Origin: Acidobacteriota bacterium
GTDB lineage: Bacteria; Acidobacteriota; Blastocatellia; Pyrinomonadales; Pyrinomonadaceae
Assembly (NCBI GenBank): GCA_005790265.1
Contig: SXVE01000078.1
Span: forward strand, 1 to 26,699
DNA length: 26,699 bases
Direction: 5' to 3'
Position numbers and translations under genes: made by a program. The notes below the pieces were generated by a model. The model was not told the DNA's origin. It searched no databases and saw only the letters and a program-made list of their open reading frames with translations. Of this stretch, positions 23,949-26,699 are shown piece after piece; position 1 is the stretch's first letter, and each line of letters starts with the position of its first letter.

Positions 23949-23979
23949 AATTGTAACAAATTTATAAAAAGTTACAATT
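23949..23979 (-). promoter_or_regulatory. Promoter overlapping an inverted repeat, upstream of QPTR gene
   Basis: Minus strand: TTGTAA (23972-23977) as -35, 16 bases, TACAAT (23950-23955) as -10. The same bases form a perfect 9-bp inverted repeat, AATTGTAAC (23949-23957) and GTTACAATT (23971-23979). This could be an operator covering both promoter hexamers. Confidence 0.5.
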
Positions 23980-23997
23980 TTTCGCTTTGTTTTAAGC

Positions 23998-24039
23998 AAA
24001 AAAAATTGGAAGCAAGCCCGGAACTATTGGCTTGCTTCC
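23998..24039 (-). terminator. Intrinsic terminator after rpsT
   Basis: Perfect 11-bp stem GGAAGCAAGCC (24008-24018) with GGCTTGCTTCC (24029-24039), 10-base loop, followed on the minus strand by a U tract corresponding to A 23998-24005. Separates rpsT from the QPTR gene. Confidence 0.93.
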
Positions 24040-24091
24040 ATTTAATCAAAGGAGAAAAACTATGAAGTAATGAGGTGGAAAAATTAAACGA

Positions 24092-24355
24092 TTAAGTTAA
24101 CTGGTTAACGTGTTTAGTCAAACGCGATTTATAGCGAGCCGCTGTGTTTTTGTGAATGATTCCTTTGTTGACGGCTTTATCAATTACCGAAATCGTCGGA
24201 TTCAAAAGCTCTTGGCTCTGCGATTGATCGCTGCCGGCGATTGCGGCGCGGATTTTCTTGATTTGAGTGCGCAGTTTGCTGCGATTGCTGCGGTTGACGG
24301 TGTTGCGCTTTTCTGATTGTCTGACGCGCTTTTCGGCTGATTTATGATTCGGCAT
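24092..24355 (-). CDS. rpsT: 30S ribosomal protein S20
   Basis: 87 aa, usual S20 length. Binds 16S rRNA early in small-subunit assembly. Typical sequence: MPNHKSAEKRVRQSEKRN, SKLRTQIKKI, and the C-terminal GIIHKNTAARYKSRLTKHVN. Good SD GAGGA before ATG 24355. It is monocistronic: own promoter at 24432-24460, perfect terminator behind. Confidence 0.97.
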   Translation of the reverse strand: MPNHKSAEKRVRQSEKRNTVNRSNRSKLRTQIKKIRAAIAGSDQSQSQELLNPTISVIDKAVNKGIIHKNTAARYKSRLTKHVNQLT

Positions 24356-24408
24356 TTGATTCCTCTAAAAAAACTGTTTAATACTTTCTCAATAAAAAAG
24401 TGATCTCG

Positions 24409-24424
24409 TTCTCGCTTTCGAGAA
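24409..24424. repeat. Leader hairpin of rpsT
   Basis: TTCTCG (24409-24414) and CGAGAA (24419-24424) pair around a four-base loop in the roughly 70-base rpsT leader. Might contribute to leader regulation; evidence is only the fold. Confidence 0.35.
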
Positions 24425-24431
24425 ATTCTAG

Positions 24432-24460
24432 AGTATAAAAGCCGGATGCCGGGTTGTCAA
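24432..24460 (-). promoter_or_regulatory. Near-consensus sigma-70 promoter of rpsT
   Basis: Minus strand TTGACA (24455-24460), 17-base spacer, TATACT (24432-24437). The start would be near 24425, giving a leader of about 70 bases. Confidence 0.85.
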
Positions 24461-24478
24461 GTCGCAACTTGAATTCGG

Positions 24479-25288
24479 TCAATCCATTCGCGCGGCGAAA
24501 GAATGCATCGCGTCAACGCACAGCACGACAATCGGCGGATAAAAAAGAAATTCGTAACGCATCGTCGGCGTAAAAACGTGCGGCATCGAACCGGCGATCA
24601 TTACTTCCAAATAATTTCCGATGACAAGACCGATGCCGAGGCTGACGGCAAAACCGACGACGAGAAAAGAAATCGCCGTCAAGCGCGAATAAGGTTTCGC
24701 TTCGGGTTCATCTCCGCCTAAAATCGAATCGTGCAGATTGTCGCGGCTGTACGTGTATTTTTCAAATCCGGCGCGCAGACGACTGAAAAGATGAATGATG
24801 CCGACGACGAACAGCGAAATAAAAATAATCTTTCCGATAATCGCCGATTTAGCGAAAAACGACGGTTTGAAAATCGAAACCATCAAAGTCGAAGCGAATA
24901 AACCGACGGTCGGAAAAATAACTTTTTGCAAAGCGATTGATTCGCGCCGCTCGTCGGCAATCATTCGGTCAATAATGTCGTTGTAGCGTTTTTCGTAAAC
25001 CATTTTCCGCCAGCGCCGCGCGTGCGAGTTTTCCGAAGAAAAAACCGAATCGGGATTGTCGGAATTCTGATATTGATTGTGCAGCTGTTTGCGGTCGTAA
25101 TCGGCGCGCGTTTTCGGATTGCCGAGAATTTCGTAGGCTTTGGCGATGTGGGCAAATTCGCGGGCGGTTTCGTCCGATCCGCCGTTAACGTCAGGATGCA
25201 GTTTTCGCGCCAGCCGACGATACGCCGACTTAATTTCGGCATTGGAAGCCTTTGGAGAAATCTTTAAAATTTCGTAAAAACTCGCCAT
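24479..25288 (-). CDS. Membrane-anchored J-domain protein
   Basis: 269 aa. Residues 1-68 are a J domain with the essential HPD at 31-33 (LARKLHPDVNGG) and helix III/IV AKAYEILGNPKTRADYDRK. No Gly/Phe region or zinc-finger domain follows, so it is not a full DnaJ. The rest has a basic linker and about four to five membrane segments (about 120-138, 145-165, 200-225, 245-262). It likely recruits DnaK to the membrane; client unknown. Start ATG 25288; an extended -10 promoter lies upstream. Confidence 0.85.
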   Translation of the reverse strand: MASFYEILKISPKASNAEIKSAYRRLARKLHPDVNGGSDETAREFAHIAKAYEILGNPKTRADYDRKQLHNQYQNSDNPDSVFSSENSHARRWRKMVYEKRYNDIIDRMIADERRESIALQKVIFPTVGLFASTLMVSIFKPSFFAKSAIIGKIIFISLFVVGIIHLFSRLRAGFEKYTYSRDNLHDSILGGDEPEAKPYSRLTAISFLVVGFAVSLGIGLVIGNYLEVMIAGSMPHVFTPTMRYEFLFYPPIVVLCVDAMHSFAARMD

Positions 25289-25319
25289 CTAAAAACAAAC
25301 TCTGATTTAAGGAGAGCCG

Positions 25320-25469
25320 ATGAGCCAAAGCGGTCAAACCACATTTCCGGACAAAAAAATTATAACACAAACCTTTTCGCGAATAAAAAAGTTTGTGCCG
25401 TTCAAAACCGCCGAACCGACTGAATTTGCAATGGAAATTACTTCGAAAAAATCTGCGTCTCGGCGGTGA
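25320..25469 (+). CDS. Possible 49-aa small ORF with strong SD
   Basis: ATG at 25320 preceded by AAGGAG (six bases away), then 49 codons to TGA at 25467-25469. The peptide (MSQSGQTTFPDKKIITQ...) is basic with no known motif. It lies in the gap between two minus-strand genes and overlaps the promoter of the J-domain gene, so it may be chance. Confidence 0.25.
   Translation: MSQSGQTTFPDKKIITQTFSRIKKFVPFKTAEPTEFAMEITSKKSASRR
25359..25367 (-). promoter_or_regulatory. Extended -10 promoter of the J-domain gene
   Basis: Minus strand TGTTATAAT: an exact TGn plus consensus TATAAT (25359-25364). The -35 region is poor, as is common for extended -10 promoters. Start near 25352, leader about 64 bases. 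Confidence 0.55.
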
Positions 25470-25511
25470 ATCTGTATGTTTTGGCGATGATTTTTGATTA
25501 AATTCAACGGT

Positions 25512-25976
25512 TTACGGCAAGTCGTCAATCTGCAAACTGATCGGGCTGGCGCCTGCCGTTTTCACCGCGTCAATCACTCGGGCGACGCTGCCGTAATCGG
25601 CGGAACGCGGTGCTTTGACGAACACGGTTTTTTCGATTTTTTCATCTTCGGACAACTCGGTTTTCAGCGCCGATTCAACACTGTAAACAGCATTTTCGCG
25701 GCGTTCGGCAAAAATCTTTTTCAGCGTTTCGGTCAGCTTTGCGCTGTCTGCAACGGTTCCAAAATCTTTTTCATTATTCAATCTGAGCGACGAATCGGCT
25801 TCCATCGCGACGATTAACGAATAAATATTCGGGCGAGCGCCGGTCATTTCTTCTGGTTCAGCCGGAATTTTCACTGCAAAGCGACTCGGTTTAAGCGGCG
25901 TCACGATCATAAAAATAATCAGCAAAACCAGCAAAACATCAATCAGCGGCGTCACGTTAATCAGCGGTTTGTTCAC
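25512..25976 (-). CDS. ExbD/TolR-family biopolymer transport protein
   Basis: 154 aa from GTG 25976, supported by AAAGGAG six bases upstream. A very short cytoplasmic N-terminus leads into one membrane helix with the conserved Asp (D13 in NVTPLIDVLLVLLIIFMIV), followed by the TP..P motif and a periplasmic domain ending VIDAVKTAGASPISLQIDD. Works with an ExbB/TolQ proton channel to energise outer-membrane or envelope processes. No ExbB/TolQ gene is adjacent in this window. Confidence 0.93.
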   Translation of the reverse strand: MNKPLINVTPLIDVLLVLLIIFMIVTPLKPSRFAVKIPAEPEEMTGARPNIYSLIVAMEADSSLRLNNEKDFGTVADSAKLTETLKKIFAERRENAVYSVESALKTELSEDEKIEKTVFVKAPRSADYGSVARVIDAVKTAGASPISLQIDDLP

Positions 25977-26111
25977 AAATTTCTCCTTTATAATATGATT
26001 TTCAGTGTTTTTGCATTCGGCAAAAATTTAGACACCGGAAAATGAAATTTGTTCCCGCCGAAATAAAATTAAGTCAGCAAAACGTTTCGCGATATTTCGC
26101 AATGTTCTGCG

Positions 26112-26699
26112 TTATATTGCGCCGAGCGAATTGAGCAGTGCTTTTGCTTTGAGCAGCGATTCTTCATACTCGCTTTCGGCATCGCTGTCGTAAACGATAC
26201 CGCCGCCGACGTTAAAAACCGCTTCGTTTTCGTGAAAAACTATCGTGCGAATCGCCACGCTTAAATCAATCGAATGCAAAATTGAAAGAGGAAAAGCGGA
26301 TTGTCCGCGTTCGGCATTTCGATTTTTATGTTCTGTTTTTTGAATCTTAAATTCTGAATCGTGTGAGGAATAACCAATCGCGCCCATCGAAAGACCGCGC
26401 GCGGCTGTTTCAATGCGGTCAATAATTTTCATCGTGCTGATTTTCGGCGCGCCGGTAATCGAGCCGCACGGAAAAACGGCTTTGATGATGTCGGAAAACC
26501 GGATATTTTCGCGCAGTTCGCCGCGAATCGTCGAAACGAGATGAAAAAGCGTCGGATGCGTTTCGAGATCGCATAATTTTTCGACCGCGACGCTGCCGAA
26601 TTCGCAGATTTTGCCCAAATCGTTACGCAGAAGATCAACGATCATCACGTTTTCCGCGCGATCTTTGACGCTTTTTAAAAGTTCTTCGCGCAAAAGCGC
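26112..26699 (-). CDS. pabB: Aminodeoxychorismate synthase component I, 5'-truncated by window edge
   Basis: The frame runs through the right window edge; only the C-terminal 195 residues are present. Chorismate-binding enzyme: ENVMIVDLLRNDLGKI, HLVSTIRGEL, FPCGSITGAPK (the PabB-like form rather than the TrpE form), and the C-terminal VGGGIVYDSDAESEYEE are all in place. PabB converts chorismate to 4-amino-4-deoxychorismate for folate. Oddity: between GAIGYSS and LSVAIRT there are about 28 extra residues (SEFKIQKTEHKN and following) not expected in the family, kept in frame. Confidence 0.9.
   Translation of the reverse strand, partial: ALLREELLKSVKDRAENVMIVDLLRNDLGKICEFGSVAVEKLCDLETHPTLFHLVSTIRGELRENIRFSDIIKAVFPCGSITGAPKISTMKIIDRIETAARGLSMGAIGYSSHDSEFKIQKTEHKNRNAERGQSAFPLSILHSIDLSVAIRTIVFHENEAVFNVGGGIVYDSDAESEYEESLLKAKALLNSLGAI
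26268..26357 (-). repeat. In-frame insertion in pabB resembling an intragenic repeat element
   Basis: About 90 bases coding SEFKIQKTEHKNRNAERG and the residues after it interrupt the conserved GAIGY...VAIRT segment. It contains a GCGGA-TTG-TCCGC inverted repeat. The composition and peptide style resemble small repeats that land inside genes. Confidence 0.5.

Noticed and set aside
24052..24086. SD-like AAAGGAG followed by ATG on the plus strand after the rpsT terminator
   Set aside because: The frame is only ATG AAG TAA, and the next ATG gives five codons; no support for a gene.

Overview
This window looks like a chromosomal segment of an Acidobacteriota bacterium, probably class Blastocatellia (Pyrinomonadaceae-like). 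The basis is indirect: moderate GC with many CG-rich codons, paired imidazolonepropionase-like amidohydrolases with signal peptides, frequent GTG starts, sparse Shine-Dalgarno (SD) sites, and a mix of housekeeping and acidobacterial-type secreted genes. No rRNA, tRNA, CRISPR array, transposase or phage gene was seen. Genus is not determinable from this sequence.

Layout. 1-5.4 kb (minus strand): two coupled exported amidohydrolases (one cut by the window edge), a membrane sensor histidine kinase without a partner regulator, and two overlapping membrane-associated genes of unknown function. 5.5-7.9 kb: a small basic protein behind a textbook sigma-54 promoter and ending in a strong terminator, then an SDR oxidoreductase and a class II cyclic-nucleotide-phosphodiesterase-like MBL hydrolase in tandem, and a small convergent gene. 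8.1-12.2 kb (plus): a membrane/TPR-like protein overlapping a zinc-ribbon protein, a polysaccharide-export (SLBB) protein, a small membrane protein and a secreted matrixin-type metalloprotease. 12.2-14.5 kb: an intergenic RNA candidate made of three perfect hairpins directly behind a promoter, a fourth long hairpin, and a large APC/KimA-like permease.

14.5-19.4 kb: a double zinc-knuckle protein, purD, aroC, a DMT-family exporter and rsmD. 19.4-23.2 kb: a second RsmD-like methyltransferase domain fused to an unusual Arg/Asn/Asp/Gly/Tyr-rich repeat tail, then recG. 23.2-26.7 kb: a queuosine-precursor transporter, rpsT with a near-consensus promoter and a perfect terminator, a membrane J-domain protein, an ExbD/TolR protein without a visible ExbB/TolQ partner, and the 3' part of pabB, which carries an in-frame insertion resembling a small intragenic repeat.

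The two most notable objects are the structured RNA at 12241-12326, whose loops have complementary and 16S-3'-end-like sequence, and the repeat-tailed RsmD paralogue at 19419-20585. Secondary points are the sigma-54 promoter at 5582, the loss of a metal-binding His in the truncated amidohydrolase, and the pabB insertion. Housekeeping calls (purD, aroC, rsmD, recG, rpsT, QPTR, pabB) are secure; functions of the membrane and small proteins are not.
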